64,000 nucleotides of DNA from the NCBI RefSeq assembly GCF_026342015.1, contig NZ_JAPENL010000001.1, positions 620,001 to 684,000 of the forward strand, given 5' to 3'. This DNA comes from Micromonospora lupini. GTDB lineage: Bacteria; Actinomycetota; Actinomycetes; Mycobacteriales; Micromonosporaceae. Below are positions 51,175 to 60,205 of the stretch, piece after piece (within the stretch, counting starts at the first letter, position 1; every line of letters starts with the position of its first letter). Under the pieces are notes generated by a model. It did no database searches, was not told the DNA's origin, and worked only from the letters and a program-made list of their open reading frames with translations. The translations under genes and the position numbers were made by a program.

Positions 51175-53628
51175 TCATGAGTTGCCGAGGTTGATCGGGG
51201 TACGCCGGCGGGCCGCCACTCCCCGGGCGTACGCGGCCATCGCGGTGGCGACCTGGGCCGGGTCCCGGTATTCGGAGCGTTGCTGTTGCTGGGGAACGGT
51301 CACGCCGCCGGGCACCAGGTGCCGCTGCGGCTGTCGTTTGGGCAGGCCGGAGTTGGTGGTCGCGGCCACGTCGGGCGTGTGCGCCTGCGCTGCGGTACGC
51401 CAGGCGTCGTCGGCGGGGCTGGACCACTGCCGGCCGTCGGAGGCGTCGACGACATCGGCGTGGAACCAGTGGTTGACCTGTTCGAAGATGAGCAGCTCCT
51501 CGGTCGGCGCGTCACCGGGGTCCACGCTGGGCGTCGGGCGGAACACGGGCGCCGCCGGCAGGGTCCGCGCCGCGGGGGCGTGCCCGGCGGTCGGCTCCGG
51601 CCGCGGCCGGTACGGCGGGGGCGTGGACGTGCGGGCGGCCCGGCGTGAGAGCCGGCCGGGTGCCAGCAGGTACTCCTCCGGCGGCAACGACCGGATGATC
51701 GCCGCGGGCAGCGTCGCCTCGGCGAGGGTGCCGCGGCGGGGGCCGCGACGCAGTTGGACGCTGGCGCCCAGGCGGGCCGCGAGCTGTCCCACGACGACCA
51801 GCCCCATCGCCCGCACGGCGGCGACGTCGATGGCGGGTGGCCGGGCCAGCAACTCGTTGAGCTGCTGCAACCGCTGTGGGGGCAGGCCCACGCCCTCGTC
51901 GCTGATCTGGATGATGACCCGGTCGCCGAGGCTGCGGCCGCTCACCCAGGTCTCGCTGCCCGGCGGCGAGTACGCGGTCGCGTTGTCCATGAGTTCGGCG
52001 AGCAGGTGCACGACCTCGTCGACGGACTTGGCGGCCACGGCGACGTCGCCGTCGACCATGCCGAGGCGGATCCGCGCGTAGTGCTCGATCTGGGACAGGG
52101 CCGCCTGGAGCACCTGCTGCAGCGGCACGTCGTGTTGGCGTACCCGGCCCACGCCGACGCCGCCGAGCACGAGCAGGCTGGCGTTGATGCGGCCCATCCG
52201 GGTCGCCAGGTTGTCCAGGGTGTAGAGCTGGTGCAGGCGGTCGGGGTCGGTCTCGTCCCGTTCGACCCGGTCGACCTGGGCGAGGACGGCGTCGACAAGC
52301 CGCTGTTCGCGCCGGCTGAGGTGGATGAAGATGTCGGCGGTGTTGGCGCGCATGACGGCCTGTTCGGCGGCGGTTCGCACGGCGGCCTGGTGCACGGCGC
52401 TGAACGCCTGACCCAGCTCGCCGATCTCGTCGTCGCTGGAGGGTTCGAGGGCGGCCGTGGACTGTTGACGGGCCAGCTCGTCGGGATCGACGCTGGCGCT
52501 GTCGGGGCGTTGCAGCCGGGCCACCACGGCGGGCAGCTGTTCGAACGCGACGGCGTTTGCGGCGTCGCGAAGGCGTCGCAGCCGGCGGGTGATCTGCCGG
52601 GCGACAGCCCAGGTCACAAGCGCGGTCAGCAGCAGCGCCAGCAGCACGCCTACCGCCTCGGCCACGGCCCTGCGGCGCTGGTCGGCGTGGGCGGCCCGAA
52701 CGTCGTCGAGCACCGCGACGTCGACGCGCCCCCGCAGGTCGGCGAGGCGGGAGGCGCGCTGCTGTGTCGTGGACACCCAGTCGGTGGTCTCCAGGCGCAG
52801 TCGCGCGCCCGGCTGGGCGCGGGACACCTCGTCCTGCATCCGTTGCAGGGCGAGCGCCTCCTTGCCGGTGCCGGCCTGCTCCCACCAGATGCTCCACTCG
52901 GCCGGGGCGAGGGCCAGGAACGACAGGCTGGCCTCGGTGTAGCTGGTGCGGGCCGCGGTGATGTCCTGTTGGGTGGCGGGGGTCAACTCGCCGGCCGCGA
53001 CGGCGCGGAGCACGGCGACCTGCTGTTGGCCGATCGCCTCGGCGGTCTTCGACAGCGCGGCCGAGGCCCGGATCCCGTCGGCGAGCTGGGCGTTGACGAC
53101 GCCGTGCGAGACGTTCTCCCGGAAGGTGATCAGATCGGCGATCGCGATGCGGTAGCTGAAGGTCATCGCGGACACCGAGGCGTGCTCGGCCGTGCGGACC
53201 TGGGTGCGCAGCGGGGACAGGCCGTCCAACGCCGCGTCGACACGGCGCAGGAGCGCCGCGTTGGCGTCGGTGGGCACCCGGTCGCGCTGTCGGCGGTACC
53301 GCTCGACGGCGGCGTCGGTGGCGGCCAGCTCCACGCCGAAGGCGTCCTGCTGCTGTCCGTCGGGGTGGGTGAGCAGGTCGGCGGCGGCGACCCGTTCGCG
53401 TTGCAGCCGGTACGCCAGGTCACCGGCCTCGGCGCCGAGGCGTGCCACGACCTCCAGGTCGCTGGCTCGGGTCGTCTGACGCGCGCTCTCGGTAAGCGCG
53501 AGGCCGGCGAACCCGATGACGGCCACCAGGGGCGCCGCCACGATGAGCCGCATCCGCCCGGCGATCTTCCAGGCGCGTCGACTCCTCGGGTAGGGTCGGG
53601 CCGCGTGGGACCTCGTGCTCGACGCCAA
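51175..53628 (-). CDS. Nitrate/nitrite-sensor-type (CvnA-like) membrane kinase lacking the H-box histidine
   Basis: The 817-residue protein has a first membrane helix ([18 protein letters not shown]), a NIT-type extracellular domain (~45-310), a second helix ([19 protein letters not shown]), a HAMP linker, a dimerisation region and an ATPase domain (N-box [17 protein letters not shown]1 [14 protein letters not shown]2 [13 protein letters not shown]), then a ~190-residue Pro-rich tail. The expected LDHLATR phospho-acceptor motif reads [10 protein letters not shown]: codon 52212-52210 is AAC (N473). TTG 53628 is supported by GGGAG 6 nt upstream. It begins the operon with the roadblock and liv genes. 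It may bind ATP without His phosphorylation. Confidence 0.88.
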   Translation of the reverse strand: MASSTRSHAARPYPRSRRAWKIAGRMRLIVAAPLVAVIGFAGLALTESARQTTRASDLEVVARLGAEAGDLAYRLQRERVAAADLLTHPDGQQQDAFGVELAATDAAVERYRRQRDRVPTDANAALLRRVDAALDGLSPLRTQVRTAEHASVSAMTFSYRIAIADLITFRENVSHGVVNAQLADGIRASAALSKTAEAIGQQQVAVLRAVAAGELTPATQQDITAARTSYTEASLSFLALAPAEWSIWWEQAGTGKEALALQRMQDEVSRAQPGARLRLETTDWVSTTQQRASRLADLRGRVDVAVLDDVRAAHADQRRRAVAEAVGVLLALLLTALVTWAVARQITRRLRRLRDAANAVAFEQLPAVVARLQRPDSASVDPDELARQQSTAALEPSSDDEIGELGQAFSAVHQAAVRTAAEQAVMRANTADIFIHLSRREQRLVDAVLAQVDRVERDETDPDRLHQLYTLDNLATRMGRINASLLVLGGVGVGRVRQHDVPLQQVLQAALSQIEHYARIRLGMVDGDVAVAAKSVDEVVHLLAELMDNATAYSPPGSETWVSGRSLGDRVIIQISDEGVGLPPQRLQQLNELLARPPAIDVAAVRAMGLVVVGQLAARLGASVQLRRGPRRGTLAEATLPAAIIRSLPPEEYLLAPGRLSRRAARTSTPPPYRPRPEPTAGHAPAARTLPAAPVFRPTPSVDPGDAPTEELLIFEQVNHWFHADVVDASDGRQWSSPADDAWRTAAQAHTPDVAATTNSGLPKRQPQRHLVPGGVTVPQQQQRSEYRDPAQVATAMAAYARGVAARRRTPINLGNS

Positions 53629-53807
53629 GATTGACTCCCACGACTCGTCGATGACGGTCTATACGCACCTTGCCGAATGCAAGTCCCATTCCGCCGGAAC
53701 CCGCGCTCGGAGGCCAGACCTGGCCGTGGTACAAACTGGCCGTACCAGCATCTGTACCCAGAGTCAGCGGCCGGTGGCGCACCACCGTCGGTCGTGGACG
53801 CCCGCGC

Positions 53808-54287
53808 TCAGCGCTTGTCGTCGAGGTGCTCGGGCGCGTGGCGCGGCCCGGAGTCGTCCGCTTCGGGTTGGCTGCTGAGCACCTGGCCGATCAGCTCGCG
53901 CAGCTCGTCGATGGCGTCCACCACTGCGCCCGGGTCGCGCGCGTCGCGCCGACCCCGCTGGCGTGGCACGGGCGGATCGAGTCGTGCCTGCTCCGCCGAT
54001 CGGGGGCCACGCCGGCCGTCGGCGGCCAACTGCTCGGCCGCGACCTGCGGCCACAGGGAGGCCAGCAGGCCGCCGGTGTCGAGCACGTCGTCGCAGCGCA
54101 CCGCGAACTCGTGGCTGCCGAAGCGGCGGCCCGACTCCACCGCGGCGACCGTCTCACGGCTGAACCGCACCAGGTCCGCCAGGGCCCGCTGGGTCAGTCC
54201 CCGTCGGATACGGCAGCTGCGCAGCTCCCAGCGGAACTGTTGACTGGCCGCGGAGTGAGCGGCGCTCGGCGGGGGCGTGTGCTCCAT
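53808..54287 (-). CDS. XRE-family helix-turn-helix regulator
   Basis: The 159-residue protein has a classical HTH (FRWELRSCRIRRGLTQRALADLVRFSRETVAAVESGRRFGSHEF) and a Pro/Arg-rich C-terminal part with DAIDELRELIGQVL. It resembles the N-terminal half of the actinobacterial HTH proteins that pair with DUF397 genes, but no DUF397 gene is adjacent. GAAGGTGA precedes the ATG. It is transcribed towards the kinase operon, 179 nt away; that gap has TGGTAC / GTACCA arms (53727-53747) that could be an operator. Confidence 0.8.
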   Translation of the reverse strand: MEHTPPPSAAHSAASQQFRWELRSCRIRRGLTQRALADLVRFSRETVAAVESGRRFGSHEFAVRCDDVLDTGGLLASLWPQVAAEQLAADGRRGPRSAEQARLDPPVPRQRGRRDARDPGAVVDAIDELRELIGQVLSSQPEADDSGPRHAPEHLDDKR

Positions 54288-54442
54288 GCGCTCACCTTCG
54301 TGGCACCGGTGAAATCAGCAGCAGGTGCCAGATCGAGATTGGCCGATGGGCTGAACATTCATAGGGGGCAATTCTTAACCCTGGACACGATGGGTGTGAA
54401 GACGTGCGCCGCGATGGATCGCCGCGCAATGCGCACGAGGCC

Positions 54443-54478
54443 ACGTGCCCGACGCGCCCCGAGGCGCCGGGGGCACGT
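54443..54478 (-). terminator. Hairpin after the P450 gene
   Basis: ACGTGCCC (54443-54450) pairs with GGGCACGT (54471-54478) around a GC-rich loop, 65 nt after the P450 stop. There is no clear T-run. Confidence 0.4.
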
Positions 54479-54542
54479 CGCGCCGGGTCCACAGGGGTCG
54501 CGTCGGTCGGCCCGCAGGTCAGCGCCACCGACCTCCTCGTCG

Positions 54543-55835
54543 TCAGGCGGCCCGCGCCTCGGTGGCGGCGGCCGGGGCTGCCGTCGGGCCGTCGGCGGGC
54601 GCGAGAACATCGATTGTCGCGACGAGTGTGTGGTGTGCGCGAAACGAAACACTGGGCTTGAACGAACGACGATTCTCGGATTCCAGTCGGAGGCCGGGAA
54701 TGGCCTCGGCGAGTCGGGCGAGAGCCACGCCGGCCTCCAGTCGCGCCAATGCCGCGCCGATGCAGAAATGCGGGCCGTGGCCGAACGACAGGTGGTCGGC
54801 GGCGTCGAGGCGGCGCGGGTCGAACCGGTCCGGGTGGGCGAACACCGCGGGGTCCCGGTTCGCCGCCCCGATCATCAGCAGACACCGCGCGCCCGCCGGA
54901 ATGGTGGCCCCGCCCACTGTGACGTCGCGGCGCGTCACCCGCAGCCAGCCGTCGATGGCGGGCGCGAACCGGAGGGTCTCGGTCACGAAGTCGGGCACGG
55001 ATCGCGGGTCGGCGACGAGCGCGCGCCATCGCTGCGGGCGGGACAGGGCCTGGTCGAGCGCGTGGGCGAGCAGGCCGGCGGTCGTCTCGTGCCCGGCGAC
55101 CAGGAGGTTGAAGGCGAGGCTCGCCACCTCGGTCACCGTCAGCACCGTGTCGTCGTCGTCGCGGTAGGCCAGCGCCCGGCTGATGAAGTCGGCGCCGTCG
55201 CGTCCACCGTCGAGCCGCTGCCGCACCAGGTTCTGGCAGTAGTGCCAGAACTCCAGCAGACCCCGGGCCAGGCGTACCTGCTCGGCCGGGTCGGGCTGAC
55301 CCCAGATCAGGGCGACCTGACCGTCCGCCCACCGCCGGATCTGGTCGACGTCGGCATCGGGCACTCCCAGGATGTCCAGGATGACAAGCAGCGGAAGCTC
55401 GGTGGTGAACGCACCGACCAGATCCGCCCGCTGGCCCGCTCGGGCGACGAGCCGGGACACCAGTTCGTCGACGCGGCGACGGATGATCGCGCCGTACTCG
55501 GCCTCGGCCCGGTCGGCGGTGTTGGCGAAGGTGGCCCGCAGGGCGCGGCGGGTACGGGGGTGCGTCGGCGGGTCGGCCGCGGCAGTCGTGGGTGGCGCGT
55601 CGATCTGCATGATGACGCTCATCGCCTCCGGGCAGACCTCGTAGATCGGGGCGAGGGTGAGGGCGTTGCCGAACGTCGCGGCGTCGGCGAGGGCGTGCCG
55701 GACGTCGGCGTGCCGGCTGATCAGCCACAGGTCCAGATCCTCGGCGTAGGGCACCCGGTCGGGATCGTCGAGAATGCGTCGCCAGGCGCTGGCGGGGTCG
55801 GTGAGATAGACCCCGGAGAACGGATTCAACTGCAT
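54543..55835 (-). CDS. Cytochrome P450
   Basis: The 430-residue enzyme has the I-helix LLVAGHETTAGLL, the ExxR motif in TETLRFAPAIDGWLRVTRRDVTVGG, and the heme loop FGHGPHFCIGAALARLE with Cys358. It is soluble and resembles bacterial CYP105/107-type oxidases of natural-product or xenobiotic metabolism. No ferredoxin or biosynthetic genes lie beside it. AGGAGG 7 nt before ATG 55835 fixes the start. The upstream region is AT-rich. Confidence 0.93.
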   Translation of the reverse strand: MQLNPFSGVYLTDPASAWRRILDDPDRVPYAEDLDLWLISRHADVRHALADAATFGNALTLAPIYEVCPEAMSVIMQIDAPPTTAAADPPTHPRTRRALRATFANTADRAEAEYGAIIRRRVDELVSRLVARAGQRADLVGAFTTELPLLVILDILGVPDADVDQIRRWADGQVALIWGQPDPAEQVRLARGLLEFWHYCQNLVRQRLDGGRDGADFISRALAYRDDDDTVLTVTEVASLAFNLLVAGHETTAGLLAHALDQALSRPQRWRALVADPRSVPDFVTETLRFAPAIDGWLRVTRRDVTVGGATIPAGARCLLMIGAANRDPAVFAHPDRFDPRRLDAADHLSFGHGPHFCIGAALARLEAGVALARLAEAIPGLRLESENRRSFKPSVSFRAHHTLVATIDVLAPADGPTAAPAAATEARAA

Positions 55836-56246
55836 GGAACGCCTCCTGTCACACCGCGCGAAACCAGCGGCGCTCGCATTCCGTACGTCGCCGAAGGCGG
55901 GCCGACAATGGTGCGCATCTGCCGGGTTCTCCTCACGGTGCGCCGACCCGATGCGCAAGTCAAGATTGGTCACTATCTATTTGCGGGTCGCGACAATTGC
56001 CTATTGCGGACCCGTTCCGGCTCTGGCCGGCTGCACCTTGCACCCGGGTGCTTGCCGGATCCATCGCCTCCGGGCAAGGCCGATCGCGACACTCGCGATC
56101 CCGGTCGGACGTTGGGATTGCCCGCTTGCGCTCTTCTCATTCCGAGGCAACGATTCCGTGGAACGCAGGTGACGCCGCGGCGCCTGTCACACCGCCGGTG
56201 CCGGCTCAGGCGCCGACGCGGCGGCCTCCGTTGCTACCGTGACCAC
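55836..56246. other. 411-nt divergent region, P450 / NYN-FHA gene
   Basis: The left part (about 55955-56015) is unusually AT-rich with TTGACT on the minus strand (55967-55962) and CGGGTC / GACCCG arms. The right end has TACCGT (56235-56240), 6 nt before the NYN-FHA ATG, a leaderless promoter. Short open frames here have no recognisable content. Confidence 0.5.
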
Positions 56247-57404
56247 ATGGGACCGGAGGCACAGCTGACCCTCGATGCGATGGCTGCGGACTTCGTGGTC
56301 GACCTGTCAAACGTCATGCGCGACGACCGACTCTGCGGCGCCCGCCCGGTGGATCTGCGACGCTTCCTCGACCTGCTCGCCGCGCTCGTCACGTACACGG
56401 GCGACGAGGCGGTGCAGGTCTACGCCGTGGCGGACTGGTCACTGCTGCGCCAGCCGGGTCTGACCGCGGACGAGAAGGCGACGCTGCACAAGTGGTATCA
56501 CCGCGGCCGGATCGAGGTCAGGCCGGGCGCCGACGACCGGCTCATCGAGCTGGCCGAGACCGCCGAGCTGCGGGTGATCAGTCGGGACAACTTCGAGGAC
56601 GCCTACCGCGCCCATCCGTGGATCCCCGGCAACCGCGACCGGTTCCTGCATGCCGCGCCCGGCCCGGGCGGCGCGAACGTCGTGGTCGTGCCCCGCATCA
56701 TGCCGACACCGCCGGAGTGGCACATCTCCCGTAAGGAAGAGGAGAGTCTCCTGCTGCGGGCGGGGATGTACGACAGGCGCCGCGGCACGGGCGCTCGGCG
56801 CGACCTGCTGACCCGGCAGTGGCGCTGCCCCCGCCACGACTGCCCGATGTTCGGCGACACCGCCGCCGTCGACCAGCCGGTTCCCGTCCACCGCCAGGGA
56901 GTCGTGCGCTGCCCCACGCATCACGAGCCGATGGTCGACATCGGGCCGAGCACTCCACGGGTCCAGCTGAAGGTGCGCATCGACGGCGTGCCGCAGGCCC
57001 GCTTCATGGTCCGCGCGGGCGCGGCAGTCGTGGTGGGTCGGGCCCCGGTCGAGCCGGGTGGGGTGGCTCTCGCCCCCTGGTTGACGCCGGCGGCCCGCCA
57101 CTGGATCAGCCGCAGACACGTGGATTTGAGCTGGGACGGGACCGCGCTCACGGTCCGCGACCTGAGCGCCAACGGCACCCGGATCCGTCGCGAGGGCACC
57201 TCTGAGACCGGTCGGCGGATCGGGGCGGGGCGTCCGTGGCGCCTGCGCAAGGGCGAGGTCATCGTGCTGCACGACGGTGTGGAGTTGGTCGTGAGCGGGC
57301 GCGCGTTCGTGTTCGACACGCCGGCGCAGCCGCCGACACCGCGCGGCACGGTGGCCGAGGAGGCGGCGACCCCCACCATGATCCACCGGCCGAAACCGCG
57401 ATGA
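56247..57404 (+). CDS. NYN/PIN-like nuclease - zinc site - FHA domain fusion
   Basis: The 385-residue protein begins with a Zc3h12a/NYN-type nuclease fold: FVVDLSNVMRDD (D19, N22), VYAVADWS (D63), GADDRLIELA (D96, D97) and VISRDNFEDAY (D114), a set of acidic residues placed as in metal-dependent PIN/NYN RNases. A small Cys/His region follows (C194, H197, C199, then C222, H225, H226), probably binding zinc. Residues ~240-350 are an FHA domain with VVVGR (R265), SRRH (288-291) and SANGT (308-311), the phosphothreonine-binding set. Its TGA overlaps the ATG of a Ser/Thr kinase gene. The protein may be a kinase-controlled RNase. Confidence 0.8.
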   Translation: MGPEAQLTLDAMAADFVVDLSNVMRDDRLCGARPVDLRRFLDLLAALVTYTGDEAVQVYAVADWSLLRQPGLTADEKATLHKWYHRGRIEVRPGADDRLIELAETAELRVISRDNFEDAYRAHPWIPGNRDRFLHAAPGPGGANVVVVPRIMPTPPEWHISRKEEESLLLRAGMYDRRRGTGARRDLLTRQWRCPRHDCPMFGDTAAVDQPVPVHRQGVVRCPTHHEPMVDIGPSTPRVQLKVRIDGVPQARFMVRAGAAVVVGRAPVEPGGVALAPWLTPAARHWISRRHVDLSWDGTALTVRDLSANGTRIRREGTSETGRRIGAGRPWRLRKGEVIVLHDGVELVVSGRAFVFDTPAQPPTPRGTVAEEAATPTMIHRPKPR

Positions 57405-58549
57405 GCATCGAGGGAACCCGGCTCGCCGGCCGGTACCGGGTCACCGCACGGCTCGGCGCGGGTGGCCACGGGACGGTGTACGCGGCCCAGGACGAGCGGT
57501 TGCGCCGGCTCGTCGCGGTCAAGCTGCTGACCGAGAACGCTGATCCCGAGTTGCTGGCCCGGTTCCAGCGTGAGGCCGAGATCCTCGCCATGATCAAACA
57601 CCCGAACGTCGTGGCGATCTTCGACGTGGGGCGGCATGACGACGGCGCGGCGTTCGTGGTCATGGAACACCTGGCCGGGCCGAACCTCGCACACGTCCAG
57701 TTCGACGCCGGCTGCCTGAGCGTCGCGCAGACGCTGCGATACGCCGTCCCGGTCGCCGACGCGCTGGTCTGTCTGCACGAGCATCCGACGCCGGTGATCC
57801 ACCGTGACCTCAAACCGCAGAACCTCGTGCTCGACGCCGACGGGACGGTCAAAATCTGCGACTTCGGTGTCTCCACAGTGCCGGAGGCGATGCTGACCCG
57901 GCTCACCCGACCGGGCATGGTGCTGGGCACCGCCGCGTACATGTCGCCGGAGCAGTGGCGGGGCGACGACCCGGACCGCGCCACGGACATCTACTCCCTC
58001 GGCGCCGTGCTGTACGCGTTGCTCGCCGGCGGACCACCGCTGCGCATGCAGGGCGGCCCCGCCACCTGCGCGCGGCGCGTCGAGCGGGAGGCCCCGGAGC
58101 CGATCGTCGACCGTTGCCCCTCGGTGCCGCCGGCACTGGCCGACCTGATCCACGCCATGCTCGCCAAGTCAGCCGCCGCTAGGCCGACCGCGCGAGCCGT
58201 GCGCGACGCCCTGCGCGCGACCGCGACCGCCGACGCGGCCCGGTCTCCGGCCGGCGACGTCGACCCCGCCGTGCAGGAGGGTGACCTGCTGCTCGCCGCG
58301 GGCCGGTACGCCGAGGCCGCCCGGCACTTCACCGACCTGGCCCACCGGCTGCGCGACGTCGGCGACGTCGACCCGGTGACGCGTGTCGCCGCCGAGTTCG
58401 GCCGGGTGCGCAGCAGGTTCGGCCTCGGCGAGGAGGCCGTCGCGTCGCTGCGCCTGGTCCGGCTCGCGGCCCGCGCCCGGGCCGCGCTGGGCGACGACCA
58501 CCCGTTGGTCCGCCAGATCGACGCCTACCTGGACGTCAAGAGTCGCTAG
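57401..58549 (+). CDS. Soluble Ser/Thr protein kinase with TPR-like tail
   Basis: The 382-residue protein has the full kinase core: glycine loop LGAGGHGTVYAA, VAVK with Lys41, Glu in REAEILAMIKHPNVV, HRDLKPQN, DFGVS, and APE-like SPEQWRG. There is no membrane helix; the C-terminal ~110 residues form paired helices (DLLLAAGRYAEAARHFTDLAHRL, FGLGEEAVASLRLVRLAARARAALG) like TPR motifs. The ATG overlaps the upstream NYN-FHA gene (ATGA), so the two are coupled; phosphothreonines made by this kinase are natural ligands for that FHA domain. Confidence 0.92.
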   Translation: MSIEGTRLAGRYRVTARLGAGGHGTVYAAQDERLRRLVAVKLLTENADPELLARFQREAEILAMIKHPNVVAIFDVGRHDDGAAFVVMEHLAGPNLAHVQFDAGCLSVAQTLRYAVPVADALVCLHEHPTPVIHRDLKPQNLVLDADGTVKICDFGVSTVPEAMLTRLTRPGMVLGTAAYMSPEQWRGDDPDRATDIYSLGAVLYALLAGGPPLRMQGGPATCARRVEREAPEPIVDRCPSVPPALADLIHAMLAKSAAARPTARAVRDALRATATADAARSPAGDVDPAVQEGDLLLAAGRYAEAARHFTDLAHRLRDVGDVDPVTRVAAEFGRVRSRFGLGEEAVASLRLVRLAARARAALGDDHPLVRQIDAYLDVKSR

Positions 58550-60089
58550 CGCGGTCCCACACGGTGGCCGTGGCCCCGATCCCGACCGCTCTGTCGCTGC
58601 CGACCGAGTCGATGACGAGCAGCACCATCCGGGCCTGGTCGGTCTTCAGGCAGACGACGTCCTTCCTGGCCACTCGCAGCTCGGTCGTGCCCTGGGTCGA
58701 GACCAGTTCCCGGCACTGCTGGAAGGTCGGCGGGGCGCCGCCGGTCCACCTCGCCATCGTGCTCGTGTCGCCATATTGGATCACCGGGCCGGGCAGTGGC
58801 ATCGTGGCGTCCATCTCGGCCGCTTCCGGATCGACGGCCGGCGGCACCGGATCCAGGTCGATACCACGTCCGCTGATCCGGACGGGACCCGTCCACTGGA
58901 TCGCTGGTGTTCTCGGTGCGGTGGCCACCGGGGCGGTCGGTGTCGGCGAGCCACCTGTGGTGGGGGCGCTGGCCGACGGACCGGCGGCCGGGGCGCTGGT
59001 GGACGCGCCGGTGTCCGCCGAGCCGGTGCGGTCCCCGGTCGAGTCGGGCCGCGTCGCGATGCCGATCGCCACCCCGCCGGCGAGCAGGACGACGCCGAGC
59101 GTCGCGGCGAGCAGGACGCGGCGTGCGTTTCGTGGACGGGACGGGCCGGGCACGGCGGCCGACGGCGGGGCAGTGGACACCTGCGGGCGGCCGCCCGGAG
59201 GGTCGGCGACGATCGAGGCCAGCGCCGCGCCGTGGGCCGCGACCGTCGCGGCGACCGGCTTCGGCAGCCAGTTCGCGCGGAAACGGGGAATGCCGCCGCA
59301 CGCCTCGATGATGTGGGCCGTGGTCGGTCGGGCCGCGGGGTCCCGCACCAGGCAGGTCTCGAACAGCGCCCGCAGCTCCGACGGGCAGTCGGTCAGGTCC
59401 GCCTCGGCCTCGGAGACGCGCCGTAGCACGCTCAGGTAGTTGCCGTCGCCGAAGGCGGTTCGGCCGGTGGCGGCGAAGAAGCCGACCGCGGCGAGCGTGA
59501 AGACGTCGGAGGCCGGCGTCACCGGAGTGCCGTTCGCCTGCTCGGGCGACATGAAGGAGGGCGTGCCGATGGGCGTCTGACTCATCGTGAGGTGGGTCGC
59601 GTCGACGGCGCGGGCGATGCCGAAGTCGATGACCCGTGGCCCGTCGGCGGCGAGCAGGATGTTGCGGGGGGTCAGGTCCCGGTGCACCACGTCGGCGGCG
59701 TGGATCGCCTGCAGTGACTGCGCGACGCCGGCGAGCATCGCCCGCACCGTGCCGACCGGCAGCGGACCGTTGTCCCGGACGGCCGCGAGCAGCGTGGGCC
59801 CGGGCACGTAGGCGCTGGCCAGCCAGGGCGTACCGGCATCGATGCCGGCATCGATCACCTGGGCGGTATGGACGCCGTGGACACGCTGTGCGGCCTGGAC
59901 CTCCTGGGCGAAGCGCTGCCGGAACCCGGCGTCCTCGGCGTACTCCCGGCGCACGACCTTGAGTGCGACGGCCCGGCCACCGGGGGTGAACGACAGGTAC
60001 ACCTGGCCCATCCCGCCGGCGCCCAGTCGCGCACGCAGCAGATAGCCGCTGATCTGGCGGGGATCGTCGCTCGTCAGGGGTGTGAACAC
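58536..60089 (-). CDS. Membrane Ser/Thr protein kinase with extracellular domain
   Basis: The 517-residue protein has an N-terminal kinase (LGAGGMGQVYLSFTPGG, VALKVV, HRDLTPRNIL, DFGIARAV, SPEQANG), a Pro-rich juxtamembrane region, one membrane helix (VLLAATLGVVLLAGGVAIGIA) and an extracellular part of about 190 residues with a Thr/Pro-rich stalk and a folded segment (VRISGRGIDLDPVPPAVD, QCRELVSTQGTTELRVARKDVVCLKT), where two Cys may pair. GTG 60089 has GGAGGGG upstream. Its 3' end overlaps the convergent kinase gene by 14 nt. Confidence 0.92.
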   Translation of the reverse strand: MFTPLTSDDPRQISGYLLRARLGAGGMGQVYLSFTPGGRAVALKVVRREYAEDAGFRQRFAQEVQAAQRVHGVHTAQVIDAGIDAGTPWLASAYVPGPTLLAAVRDNGPLPVGTVRAMLAGVAQSLQAIHAADVVHRDLTPRNILLAADGPRVIDFGIARAVDATHLTMSQTPIGTPSFMSPEQANGTPVTPASDVFTLAAVGFFAATGRTAFGDGNYLSVLRRVSEAEADLTDCPSELRALFETCLVRDPAARPTTAHIIEACGGIPRFRANWLPKPVAATVAAHGAALASIVADPPGGRPQVSTAPPSAAVPGPSRPRNARRVLLAATLGVVLLAGGVAIGIATRPDSTGDRTGSADTGASTSAPAAGPSASAPTTGGSPTPTAPVATAPRTPAIQWTGPVRISGRGIDLDPVPPAVDPEAAEMDATMPLPGPVIQYGDTSTMARWTGGAPPTFQQCRELVSTQGTTELRVARKDVVCLKTDQARMVLLVIDSVGSDRAVGIGATATVWDRASDS

Positions 60090-60205
60090 GGATGATCCCC
60101 TCCTCGGGTGGTGCCGCGGGGCCACCGCCATGAGCGCCGCACCGAGCGCGCCCATGGTAGCGCCGACTGCGCGCCACGCGGGGGCACGACCCTGGGGAGG
60201 CCGTT

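Noticed and set aside
51155..51178. Seven-codon frame (MTDREST) at the end of the kinase gene
   Set aside because: It is very short, and the roadblock GTG has its own AGGGAG; no reason to call a gene.
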